From Candidatus Cloacimonadota bacterium (GTDB taxonomy: Bacteria; Cloacimonadota; Cloacimonadia; Cloacimonadales; Cloacimonadaceae): DNA of 34,977 nucleotides. The position numbers and the translations under genes are program-made. Below the pieces are notes generated by a model. It was not told the origin of the DNA. It saw only the letters and a list, made by a program, of their open reading frames with translations, and did no database searches. Positions 24,134 through 32,387 of the stretch are shown in pieces. How positions within the stretch are numbered: the stretch's first letter is position 1; each line of letters begins with the position of its first letter. The stretch is from positions 1 to 34,977 of the forward strand of contig JAQVIX010000019.1 in the NCBI GenBank assembly GCA_028695495.1, given 5' to 3'.

Positions 24134-26478
24134 TCAGGGCTGGGTTCTTCGTGCTCTTTCGGCTTGATGATATCCGGTGGCGGGCTTTCCACTTCAGCCT
24201 CGGGAAGGCTTATGCTATCCGGGGCTTCCGCTTCTGTTTCGCTGTTGGTTTCTACTGTATGCAACAAGCTATCCGGTGGCTCGCTTTCATCTATATTGTT
24301 AAATTGCAATAAGGTATCTGCCTCTGCGTCCACAGCGTCATCCATGCTTTGTATTAAAGTATCGCCAAGGGCTTCTGTATCCAGGCTAAGAGTGGAATCC
24401 GCAGCGGCAAGTTCAGCTTCTACCGCAGTGCTATCCGGCAAACCGCTATCGCGCAGGAGATACTTTGCTCCATCGTAAAACCTGCGAACTGTTATGCCGT
24501 AAACTCCAGAGTCGCTCGTGTTTAGCACTTCTTGCAGATACTCCTGGGCGCGCGTAGTATCTGGCGCTTCAAAGCTGTAATACCAGCCCAAACGGTAGAA
24601 AGCGCGCAGTTTCAGCTCCGGGTAAGGGGATTCGGTAAAGCTTTCCATGCTTTGTACCAAGGAGTCCGGTGCTTCGGGGTAATAACCCAAAGCGAGGTCA
24701 AAGGCTTCTTCTGCCGCCTCTAAATCCGGATCGATTAGTTGCGGAACCTTGCCGTTTTTGATGGAAAGCGCTGCGCGGGTGTAGATATTGCGCGGGAAGC
24801 CTTCCTGCATAATGGCAAGGATGCTTTCCGCTTCCTCGCCATCTTTATCTTTTTCGTGGTAAAGGCTGTAGATGGAGAAATAGCAGAAGGGGAGTATCTC
24901 ATCCTGAAAGCGCATTAACGTGGTTTCAAAGGGGGCTAATCGCTGCGTAATCTGCTCTTTTTGGGCTATTGCCTGCCTGCGCAGTTCCAGGGGGTCATCG
25001 CTTTTTATCTCCTCTGTTTCTACAGCTTCGCTTTCTTCTGCTGCTTCTGTTTCTTCTGCTAATTCAGCATCATCTTCATATTCGTCAATATCAGGCTCTT
25101 GCCGCAGGCTATCCGCTTCCGCTTTGCCCTCATCTTCAATCTCTTCTATCGCTTCTATCTCTTCTATCTCTTCCTGCTCTTCTTCGGTGCGCATATCCTG
25201 CAACAGCACCTCCGGCAGGGCAGAGAGGCTATCTATTAGAGTAGCTATCTCTTGCAGCATCAGATTCAAGCTATCCTGTTCAGCGATCAAGGCATCGTAT
25301 TCATCTATCACTATTTGGTAAGCAGCCAGAGCGCTGTCCGGCATTGCCAGAGGATTGATAAAGTATTCTGCCTTCAGGTAATAGTAGTCTAAAAAGCCCT
25401 GTAAATTGCTGCGGCTATCCAGTTGTGCCGGAGCTTTCATCTGTGTAAGTGCGGAGGCAATCGTGGCGCCCGTTTCGGCAAAGAGGGATTTATTATACTC
25501 GCTGCGAACGCGGTTGAGATGCGGCGTGGCTTTATCGATATCCCCTTCCTGGAAGTAGAGATACTCGCCCCAATAGTAATATGCCGCAGCGGCTTGCTCT
25601 GTGCGCGGATAGCTTTTGGTTACATCTTCCAGCCCTTCCAATCCGGCTTTTATATTGCCTTTGCCCAAAAGGATGCGGCTGTTCAATACCTTTGCCTGCG
25701 AGAGTTTGTCGGGGCGGATTTCATTGCGAATGAGGGATCTGGAGATTTTGAGGGCGCTGTCGTAATCGCCTAATTCATATTGGCAGAGGGCGATATAATA
25801 GCTGGCTTCCAGCTTCATCTCTTTGGCGATGCCGCGGGTCTTTTGGAAGGTTTGAAACTCTGCCAAAGAGCGCTCAAAATCCCCCTGCATGTAGTAGTTT
25901 TTGCCAAAAAGGAAGAAGGCTTCTTTGAATTCCGGGGTCTTGCGGTAGTCTGCAATGATCTTTTGCAGCCAGTATTGGGCGCGATGATAATCCTTGTCTT
26001 TGATCTCGTAATCTGCCAAAACGAGCAGCGCGCGGGGGTGGTATTTGTAATACTTCGGGTCGCGCACAAAACGCTCCAAAAGTGCTTCCGAGGCTGCTAC
26101 CTGATTGATTTCGCGCAATACTTTGGCGAGGTAGATATTCGCTTCGGGGATGTGTTTGCTATCTGGATAGCCCCTTATTACGCCCTCAAAGGCATCCTTT
26201 GCCTGGAAAGCGGAATTGCCCTTGTAATACAGTGCGCGTCCCATCAGGAAGAGGGCGTTATCGGCGCGGCGGCTGGGCTTTCCCTGCGAGAGGATGATGC
26301 CGCATTTGCGGATGCACTTTGTATATTCATCCACTGCCTGAGGGGTGGGGCGTCCATTTACGTTCAGCGCCCGCGCCTGCGCCGCCTTGAAGTAGTTTTG
26401 TGCATTATACATCGTGTTATCAATGCCGCATGCCACTATCAGGAGGCTAATTATAGCTAAACTAAGGATTCTTTTCAT
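24130..26478 (-). CDS. TPR-repeat lipoprotein with acidic insertions
   Basis: Protein of 782 residues. A lipoprotein signal (MKRILSLAII then SLLIVAC, Cys17) predicts an envelope lipoprotein. Residues about 40-340 are consecutive TPR-like helical hairpins, e.g. ALFLMGRALYYKGNSAFQAK and ALLVLADYEIKDKDYHRAQ, in the style of BamD/YbgF-type proteins. Residues 431-496 are an acidic low-complexity tract (TEEEQEEIEEIEAIEEIEDE and beyond). TPR-like pairs return at about 540-700, and the final 90 residues are again acidic and proline-rich. The DNA for the first tract is strongly C/T-biased on the + strand (24991-25188). It probably scaffolds protein complexes in the envelope; the exact role is unknown. 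It begins a tight gene cluster with the membrane protein, truA, hisS and mfd. Confidence 0.8.
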   Translation of the reverse strand: MKRILSLAIISLLIVACGIDNTMYNAQNYFKAAQARALNVNGRPTPQAVDEYTKCIRKCGIILSQGKPSRRADNALFLMGRALYYKGNSAFQAKDAFEGVIRGYPDSKHIPEANIYLAKVLREINQVAASEALLERFVRDPKYYKYHPRALLVLADYEIKDKDYHRAQYWLQKIIADYRKTPEFKEAFFLFGKNYYMQGDFERSLAEFQTFQKTRGIAKEMKLEASYYIALCQYELGDYDSALKISRSLIRNEIRPDKLSQAKVLNSRILLGKGNIKAGLEGLEDVTKSYPRTEQAAAAYYYWGEYLYFQEGDIDKATPHLNRVRSEYNKSLFAETGATIASALTQMKAPAQLDSRSNLQGFLDYYYLKAEYFINPLAMPDSALAAYQIVIDEYDALIAEQDSLNLMLQEIATLIDSLSALPEVLLQDMRTEEEQEEIEEIEAIEEIEDEGKAEADSLRQEPDIDEYEDDAELAEETEAAEESEAVETEEIKSDDPLELRRQAIAQKEQITQRLAPFETTLMRFQDEILPFCYFSIYSLYHEKDKDGEEAESILAIMQEGFPRNIYTRAALSIKNGKVPQLIDPDLEAAEEAFDLALGYYPEAPDSLVQSMESFTESPYPELKLRAFYRLGWYYSFEAPDTTRAQEYLQEVLNTSDSGVYGITVRRFYDGAKYLLRDSGLPDSTAVEAELAAADSTLSLDTEALGDTLIQSMDDAVDAEADTLLQFNNIDESEPPDSLLHTVETNSETEAEAPDSISLPEAEVESPPPDIIKPKEHEEPSPE
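24991..25188 (-). repeat. Low-complexity acidic-coding tract inside the TPR lipoprotein gene
   Basis: This codes for residues 431-496, in which Glu and Asp dominate with repeated EEIE/EAIEE units. On the + strand it reads as repeated TCTTCT/TATCTCTTC units, typical of slippage-prone DNA. It remains in frame, so the gene is intact. Confidence 0.75.
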
Positions 26479-26508
26479 ATATTCAGGATTATTTACCGCA
26501 GTAGGCTG

Positions 26509-28038
26509 TCAATCTATTTTTCCGGTTAAGGCTTCCACGGCGTTTAGGATGGCAGCGTTTTTTAGCATAGCATTTGCTTTTTCCATGTCGATATACATCA
26601 CACGGTCTTTACCCAGGCTTTCCACCTCCTGGCGCAGTACCGCTTTCGCCTTTTCCAAAGCGGGGGAGCTGGGCTGTTCGCGCTTGTCCAGTGCAGTAGC
26701 GGCGATAATCCATTCAATTGCCAATGCGTTATTTACGTTATCCATAATTTGCAAAAGCTTAAGCGCCGAAACTGAGCCCATGGAAACGTGGTCTTCCTGA
26801 TTTGCCGAGGTGGGGATGCTATCCACAGAAGCGGGATGCGCCAGCACTTTATTCTCCGAAACCAATGCCGCGGCGGTAAGCTGCATAATCATAAAGCCAG
26901 AGTCCAGCCCCGGACGCTCTGCCAAAAAGGCGTTTAAGCCTCTGGAAAGCGCGGGGTTTAGCATTTGCTCCACGCGGCGCTCGCTGATGTTTGCCAGTTC
27001 AGAGATCGCCAGCCCAAGGGTATCCAGTGCGATCGCCAAAGGCTCACCATGGAAATTACCGCCGGAGATTACCTTGCCCTCATCTGGGAAGATGAGCGGA
27101 TTATCCGTGGCGCTATTGATTTCTATTTCCAATACTTTGCGGGCATAAGAAAGCGCATCGCGCACCGCACCGTGCACCTGCGGAGTGCAGCGCAGGGAGT
27201 AAGCATCCTGCACGTTTTCGCAATTCAGGTGCGAAGCTCTTAAAGGACTATCTGCTAAAAACTTATAGAGATTGGCAGCGGAGGCTTTTTGCCCCGGATG
27301 TGCCCTGAGGGAATGAACAAGCGGGTCAAAGGCATTTGGCGTGCCTTTCAGTGCGTCTATGCTCATGGCGGCAATGATATCTGCCTGCTGGGCAAGGCGT
27401 TCCGCTTCCAGTAATGCCAGTGCACCAATGGCTGCCATTACCTGCGTGCCGTTATTTAGCGCAAGACCTTCCTTGGCAGCAAGTTGGATGGGCTTTATTC
27501 CCGCTTTCTGCATGGCGAGTGTGCCGGGCATTCTTTCGCCCTGATACATGGCTTCACCTTCGCCGATCAGCACCAAAGCGAGATGGCTAAGCGGGGAGAG
27601 ATCGCCACTGGCGCCCACGCTGCCGCGCCGGGGAATAACGGGATGTACGCCTTTATTTAGCATCTCAATCAAGCTTTCTAAGGTTTGTAAACGGATGCCG
27701 GAGTGCCCTTTGGCAAGCACCGAGATGCGCAGCAGCATAATGGCGCGGGTGATAGATTCACTGTATATTTCGCCGATACTTACGGCATGGCTGCGTATGA
27801 GATTGAGCTGTAATTCCGCGATATTTTCGGGGGGAATGGTAACGGTGCTGAACTTTCCGAACCCGGTGGTAAGCCCGTAAACCACTTCGTTTCTGGATAT
27901 TACGCCATCTACGTAGTCGCGGCATTTTTGCACCTTTTGGGCGCTGGCTTCGGATAAACGAATCTGCGCCTGCCCCAAGGCGATTTGCTCTACTTGCTTG
28001 AGTTTCAGGCTATTGCCATCAATGATGATTTCTTGCAT
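26509..28038 (-). CDS. hutH: Histidine ammonia-lyase
   Basis: Enzyme of 509 residues, the usual length, that deaminates L-histidine to urocanate and ammonia. The MIO cofactor triad Ala-Ser-Gly is at 143-145 within GSVGASGDLSPLSH. The YGLTTGFG segment supplies the catalytic Tyr (about 54), and SHA with His84 matches the histidine-selecting residue of characterised HutH. The later SANQEDHVSMG segment carries the Glu expected of histidine rather than phenylalanine/tyrosine lyases. No hutU, hutI or hutG is in the window. It sits 30 bases upstream of the TPR lipoprotein gene. The gene is preceded by a terminator for the endonuclease gene, so it likely starts its own transcript. Confidence 0.95.
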   Translation of the reverse strand: MQEIIIDGNSLKLKQVEQIALGQAQIRLSEASAQKVQKCRDYVDGVISRNEVVYGLTTGFGKFSTVTIPPENIAELQLNLIRSHAVSIGEIYSESITRAIMLLRISVLAKGHSGIRLQTLESLIEMLNKGVHPVIPRRGSVGASGDLSPLSHLALVLIGEGEAMYQGERMPGTLAMQKAGIKPIQLAAKEGLALNNGTQVMAAIGALALLEAERLAQQADIIAAMSIDALKGTPNAFDPLVHSLRAHPGQKASAANLYKFLADSPLRASHLNCENVQDAYSLRCTPQVHGAVRDALSYARKVLEIEINSATDNPLIFPDEGKVISGGNFHGEPLAIALDTLGLAISELANISERRVEQMLNPALSRGLNAFLAERPGLDSGFMIMQLTAAALVSENKVLAHPASVDSIPTSANQEDHVSMGSVSALKLLQIMDNVNNALAIEWIIAATALDKREQPSSPALEKAKAVLRQEVESLGKDRVMYIDMEKANAMLKNAAILNAVEALTGKID

Positions 28039-28087
28039 TTCTATCCTCTTATTTGCTTAAATATTATCTTAAGAATTATGAACAAAG

Positions 28088-28111
28088 ATTGTAGCAGCAA
28101 CATTTTGTCAA
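28088..28111 (-). promoter_or_regulatory. Possible hutH promoter (extended -10)
   Basis: On the - strand, TGC-TACAAT (TACAAT at 28088-28093) forms an extended -10 box about 50 bases before the hutH start. A perfect TTGACA occurs at 28106-28111, but only 12 bases separate the two, too short for a normal spacer. The call rests on the extended -10 alone. Confidence 0.35.
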
Positions 28112-28164
28112 GAACGAATGGCGGGTTTTGGGGCTGCTTTAGCCATGATTGCCACAAAATTGGC

Positions 28165-28193
28165 AAAAAAGCGCAGAAACCGAACCTTGCGCT
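28165..28193 (-). terminator. Intrinsic terminator after the endonuclease gene
   Basis: On the - strand AGCGCA (28188-28193) pairs with TGCGCT (28170-28175), followed at once by a run of T (A-run 28165-28170 on the + strand). It lies about 20 bases after the endonuclease stop. The stem is short, 6 bp, with a 12-base loop. Confidence 0.55.
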
Positions 28194-28213
28194 GGATACT
28201 AAGGTGTTTTGGC

Positions 28214-31200
28214 TTAGCGAATTGCCATTACTTTATAGAATCTGCGGGGCAGCTCTCCAACCGGGCAAAGCCAGGTGTGGTTTGTAGTAAAAGTCCCATG
28301 AGAAGTAATCTCAGTATAAACTCCGCCCGGCTCATCGGCAGCATAGATTTTGTAGGAAGTGGCGCCTGATACCGGCGTAATCTGAAGCCTTATATTATTG
28401 TCATTTTGGCTGATGAGCGCCGTGGTGGCAACGGGTTCTGGACTGGGAATATACACCCTGCCCAGAGGGGAATACATGCTGTAGCCGCTGCCCAGGAAGT
28501 TGCGCAAGCGATAGTAGTATGTGGTGCCGGCGTTTAAGCCGCTTATCACCTTGAACGAAGCGGTGCCTGCATTGTAGTTATTGTATCCTGGCAGGAAGCT
28601 GCTAAAGAGGCTATCTGCAGAAACTTGCAGATAGTAGGCAGTGCCGGTGATTGGCAGACTCCAATTTGCCACAAAGGAGCTTTGCGAGATATTGCTGGCT
28701 TCCAGCGGCACCGGCGTCCAGAGGTATTGGGCAAATTCCGGATGGTCGATAAAGGGATTGCGATTGCCCTGCCGCTCGTAAATGCGGTCGTTACGCTGCC
28801 GTTCGCGGGCATCTACAGGGTCGCTATTATGCCACTGCAAGAGCGTGGAAAGCTTGCCATAATAGGGCTGTCCGGTGGGCGAAGTATTTACGCTATCTAC
28901 TAATTCCAGGTCAAAGGAAGTATCCGTAGCTTCATAGCGCACAGCCATATACATCAGCATGCGCGCCACGTCGCCCTTATCCTCATCGCGCGGCTCCCAG
29001 CTATAAGTGCTGCTGAAGTTTCCCGTATTTCCGCTGTAGCTGCCATAAGGAGAGCCATCAATATACAGCGTGCCGCCTTCATCGAAATCTTTATTGCCCT
29101 TGGCGGAATTAACCGTGGCGTCGCAGGGGCGTAGATGGTGCAAATCTGTGCCGGCAGGGCGGCTTTCGCCAAAACCGCCATGGGATTTGCTCCAGGTATG
29201 TTCGCGGTTCCATTGCGTAGTGCCGCCGCCGTAGTGGGTCTTGGGAACGCTCCAGCCGGTATAGATTTCGATGATATTATTGCTATTATCAGGGTCTTCA
29301 TCTGTATAACGCAGCTGCGTCCAGAGCGCATCGTAGCTGTATTCGGTAGTGTGGGTGGTTCGGATCAATTCGTGCAAATCCGCTTTCAAGGCAGTGCCAT
29401 AGCCGGAAATGCCGCTGTAATAACCGGTAAATTGCTCTGGCAAAGTAGTAAAGAAAGCGGGGTTGCCGGTGGCGGTATTACTCAAATACAGGCTCTCGGC
29501 GCCGTTGCCATTAGCTTCGAAGATGCGGAAGTGATAGGTGGTTTCGGGCTGTAGATTATCTACAAAAACTCCGTTGTAGGGCAAGCCTTCGCTATATTCG
29601 GTAGCGCCGTTGTAAATCACTTGCTGTCCATAGCCTTGATAACTGCTATTGGGCGTGGGGTCTGTGCCATCGGCAGGTGCGGAAAAGTAATTGCTGGTGT
29701 TCATTATCACCACGCGGCGCGCGCCATTACCGGGCGTCCATTCCAAATTGATGCTATTGGTGCCGATAGAGGCTTCGATGTGGCTGGCGGGCAGAGTGGG
29801 AGTATAAAGATTGGCGGTGAATACGCTGATGATATTGGAATTATCGCTTGCGCCAAAGGCGTTTTCGGAGCGCACTACATAGTAGTATTCGGTATCCGGC
29901 TGCAGATTGGAGAAGATATAACTGGTTCCGGCGCCAACACTTAGGTTTTGCTGCACATAGTGAATGCCGCGGCTTCCGAAAGTATGAAAGCCCAAATAGT
30001 TTGCAGTATCAACTGGAAAGCTAAGCCATTCTGTGCCTAAAGTGCTGAAAGTAGCGGGGTTTACCGTAATGCCAGAGCTTACTTCCGCTTTACGCACCAG
30101 AGTTTGGTCTTTGGTGCTGATATTGCCCGCTATCCAGGCGCCGCCGGCAGGTTGTTCGCCAATTACGCCAAAGATATCCACATACGCATCTGTGGAAACC
30201 TTATACAGCGCAATGGCATCATCGCCATTATAGCCCAAAACTCCCCCATTTTGCGTATAATCTGCCACACCGGTAATGCTTTGATTTGCTGCACTATGCG
30301 CAAGAACATATACCTCGCCATCGGGCAGCAAACCGCTTAAGCTAAGCTGACTATTTACGTTGCTATTGCCATTATTAAATAGCTGCACCCTGTAATCGCC
30401 CAGATTCACCGTTGCCCCCGTGCCATTAAATATTTCCAGGGCTTTGTTATTGCTTGTGCCCTCGATATATTCGCTAAAAAAGAGATCGCTGGCGGCATTT
30501 GAGCTGCTAAGGGTATAGAGGTCAAGGCGGTAATTTGTAGCGCCGGGTACCGCTAACCAGTTTGCCTTGAAGCTATTAGGCGTAATATCTGTGGCTTCCA
30601 GGGCGAGGGGTGCCGCCGGAACTGCCGGCGTAAGCACTGCTCCAAAAAGCATCACCTGTTCAGTTATGCTCCCGCTGTTTATGCTTATTGTTTCATCATA
30701 ATTGCCAATACTCAGGTTTGCCTTTAGCCTTACGTAGATGCTGGTGGGCGCTAAAAGCTGCGCTACGGGGCTAAGGCTTAAGCTATTGCCAAAACCACTA
30801 TTAGGCTGCAACGAGATTTCATAGCTTGGCGGTGCTGAAAGCTGAACTGCCGCATTCAAATGCTCACCGGAGAGGTTAAAAGCTTGCGCGTCTGAAGCTC
30901 CCATCCCCCAAAAGTAAGTAAATCCGGAAAGCTGCGGTGGATTGATGCTAAGCTCCGGCTCGGTGGGAGATTGATATTCAGTCCAAGTGAAATCATCCAC
31001 CATAATGCGTTCGGTATTGCCATTGGCTTTCAGGCGGATCCGGATATTATTCATATTGCTGTCTATAACGCCCTCAAAAAGCTTCCAATCGCTGGAGTTA
31101 TCCAGACTGGCGTTGTTGATCAAAGCTACCAGATGCCAACTCTCACCATCTACCGAATATTCTAAATTGTAGTTTGGTGAAGGGCTGCCATCCCAGCGCC

Positions 31201-31516
31201 GGATTTTCAGGCTAAAAGTGCTTACGCCCCCGCTCGCGATGGTAATTACCCAATCTACAGAGGCGTTATCTCGCAAGCGCCAGGCATAATTGCCAAAGGT
31301 TTTGGGAAAGCCATCCTGCGTGCCGGAAGTTTCCCTGAGCGCTGGACCGCCCGTGGCGGAAAAGACGCCATCTGTATAAGTATGTTCAGATGAATAGCTG
31401 GCAAGGCTGCCTGCACCTATCCATTTGCTGCTATCATCAAAATCTATGGTTGTTTGCCCCCAAAGCAGCGTGGCAATCAGGGCGATTAGAATCAGGCTTA
31501 ATCTTTTATTTGGCAT
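28214..31516 (-). CDS. Secreted multidomain endonuclease I (NucM-like) with FnIII and lamin-tail modules
   Basis: I place the start at ATG 31516 (signal peptide MPNKRLSLILIALIATLLWG), preceded by GGAG; earlier in-frame ATGs lack a ribosome site. The product is 1100 residues. Order of parts: a beta-sandwich-like region (about 22-180, with a FSLKIRRWDGSPSPNYNLEY segment), a second beta domain (about 190-295), a fibronectin-III fold that appears split by a lamin-tail domain (LFFSEYIEGTSNNKALEIFN, about 345-470), another FnIII (about 575-690), the endonuclease I domain (about 696-934), and two FnIII-like modules at the C-terminus. The nuclease domain has the NREHTWSKS motif (His about 773) and DLHHLRPCDATVNSAKGN. 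It should cut extracellular DNA or RNA non-specifically for nutrient or biofilm use. Confidence 0.88.
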   Translation of the reverse strand: MPNKRLSLILIALIATLLWGQTTIDFDDSSKWIGAGSLASYSSEHTYTDGVFSATGGPALRETSGTQDGFPKTFGNYAWRLRDNASVDWVITIASGGVSTFSLKIRRWDGSPSPNYNLEYSVDGESWHLVALINNASLDNSSDWKLFEGVIDSNMNNIRIRLKANGNTERIMVDDFTWTEYQSPTEPELSINPPQLSGFTYFWGMGASDAQAFNLSGEHLNAAVQLSAPPSYEISLQPNSGFGNSLSLSPVAQLLAPTSIYVRLKANLSIGNYDETISINSGSITEQVMLFGAVLTPAVPAAPLALEATDITPNSFKANWLAVPGATNYRLDLYTLSSSNAASDLFFSEYIEGTSNNKALEIFNGTGATVNLGDYRVQLFNNGNSNVNSQLSLSGLLPDGEVYVLAHSAANQSITGVADYTQNGGVLGYNGDDAIALYKVSTDAYVDIFGVIGEQPAGGAWIAGNISTKDQTLVRKAEVSSGITVNPATFSTLGTEWLSFPVDTANYLGFHTFGSRGIHYVQQNLSVGAGTSYIFSNLQPDTEYYYVVRSENAFGASDNSNIISVFTANLYTPTLPASHIEASIGTNSINLEWTPGNGARRVVIMNTSNYFSAPADGTDPTPNSSYQGYGQQVIYNGATEYSEGLPYNGVFVDNLQPETTYHFRIFEANGNGAESLYLSNTATGNPAFFTTLPEQFTGYYSGISGYGTALKADLHELIRTTHTTEYSYDALWTQLRYTDEDPDNSNNIIEIYTGWSVPKTHYGGGTTQWNREHTWSKSHGGFGESRPAGTDLHHLRPCDATVNSAKGNKDFDEGGTLYIDGSPYGSYSGNTGNFSSTYSWEPRDEDKGDVARMLMYMAVRYEATDTSFDLELVDSVNTSPTGQPYYGKLSTLLQWHNSDPVDARERQRNDRIYERQGNRNPFIDHPEFAQYLWTPVPLEASNISQSSFVANWSLPITGTAYYLQVSADSLFSSFLPGYNNYNAGTASFKVISGLNAGTTYYYRLRNFLGSGYSMYSPLGRVYIPSPEPVATTALISQNDNNIRLQITPVSGATSYKIYAADEPGGVYTEITSHGTFTTNHTWLCPVGELPRRFYKVMAIR

Positions 31517-31662
31517 TAGATATAGCTCCATTTTCATTGTTAAATACACTTTAATCTCCGGCGGACTTTGGTCAAGCAAAATCCTGAATCTTCATGCGTG
31601 GGAAAGCCTAAAAGTATCTCCTCCAATCTGGAAGCATTTCAGTGAGTTTGATGAAATGGTGG

Positions 31663-31905
31663 GAGGCTGTCCCGAAATGCCAAAACATGCACGATAGCTA
31701 ACGAATTGAAAATGTAGGGGCAGACCAATGTGTCTGCCCTTTGGCTGGGCAGGGGTGAAAAGCGCACACCGTAATAAATTGATACATAATCCGTAATGTT
31801 TACCTGTTATATATAATTTTCGGCGGGTTCAATGCCTTGAACCCCTACATTTCTGGAGTGGACATTTCTTGATATTGTGTTGTTTGTATATTACTGGACA
31901 GCCTC
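31663..31905 (+). repeat. 243-bp TIR element, copy D1 (MITE-like)
   Basis: The copy has perfect 10-bp termini: GAGGCTGTCC at 31663-31672 and GGACAGCCTC at 31896-31905. The internal order matches copies A1 and C. The first hairpin here has different arms, GGGCAGAC (31718-31725) and GTCTGCCC (31732-31739), which still pair perfectly. The GGGTTCAA/TTGAACCC palindrome is in the same orientation as in A1. Confidence 0.85.
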
Positions 31906-32044
31906 CACCGTAATAAGTTGATACTGAGTCCGTAATGCTTACCTGTTGCGTGTAAATTTCGGCGGATTCAAGGCATTGAACCCCTACATTTCAGGTGTGG
32001 ACATTTCTTGATATTGTGTTGTTTGTATATTACTGGACAGCTTC
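31906..32044 (+). repeat. Right-hand portion of the element, copy D2
   Basis: This is a direct partial duplication of the right half of D1, starting CACCGTAATAAGTTGATAC and ending with GTATATTACTGGACAGC as in D1 (GGACAG at 32035-32040). The central palindrome is flipped relative to D1 (TTCAAGGCATTGAA instead of TTCAATGCCTTGAA). Confidence 0.8.
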
Positions 32045-32122
32045 AAACCTAAGGTAATCAATGCATTGACTTAAGAAAACCCTTTCGGCTAAAATAGTAT
32101 AAGACAAGTAAATCGTTCATAA

Positions 32123-32214
32123 CTCGTTAATATCCCGTTATTTACACGGCGAATGGACGGGGAAGGGATGGGGAAGCACCGCAAATACACTAAATAAACA
32201 AATATCGAATCATG
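32123..32214 (-). repeat. Dispersed repeat family 2, copy 2 (inverted)
   Basis: Read on the - strand it shares CCCTTCCCCGTCCATT and TAACGAGTTA, in the same order and spacing, with the copy at about 843-943. Neither copy has an open frame. Confidence 0.7.
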
Positions 32215-32387
32215 AACCGTGGGGCTGGATTCTTGGAGCAATAAAAAGGTTCCCACTTATTATTTCGGGCTTATCCAGGGGTATTAATTGGCTTTACTAA
32301 GCAAATCCTAAATCCCCATCGCATACTCCAGCGCTAAGTGGAACAAAAAATGCAACTTAGATAAGCAGTTAAGCAATGGAGAATGTA

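Larger units (their letters stand above)
31517..32387. other. Gene-free, repeat-rich intergenic island D
   Basis: Between two divergently transcribed secreted-enzyme genes. It contains a full 243-bp element plus a right-hand partial copy (31663-32044) and an inverted copy of repeat family 2 (about 32123-32214). No plausible small gene is seen. Promoters for both flanking genes should lie here, but none is clear enough to list. Confidence 0.75.

Noticed and set aside
24920-25321. Serine-rich + strand ORF opposite the TPR lipoprotein
   Set aside because: It is the antisense shadow of the acidic low-complexity tract and has no independent coding signs.
28106-28111. TTGACA as the -35 box of hutH
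   Set aside because: Only 12 bases separate it from the TACAAT box, too short for sigma-70.
28214-31579. Longer start of the endonuclease at 31579
   Set aside because: It adds 21 residues before the signal peptide and has no ribosome site.
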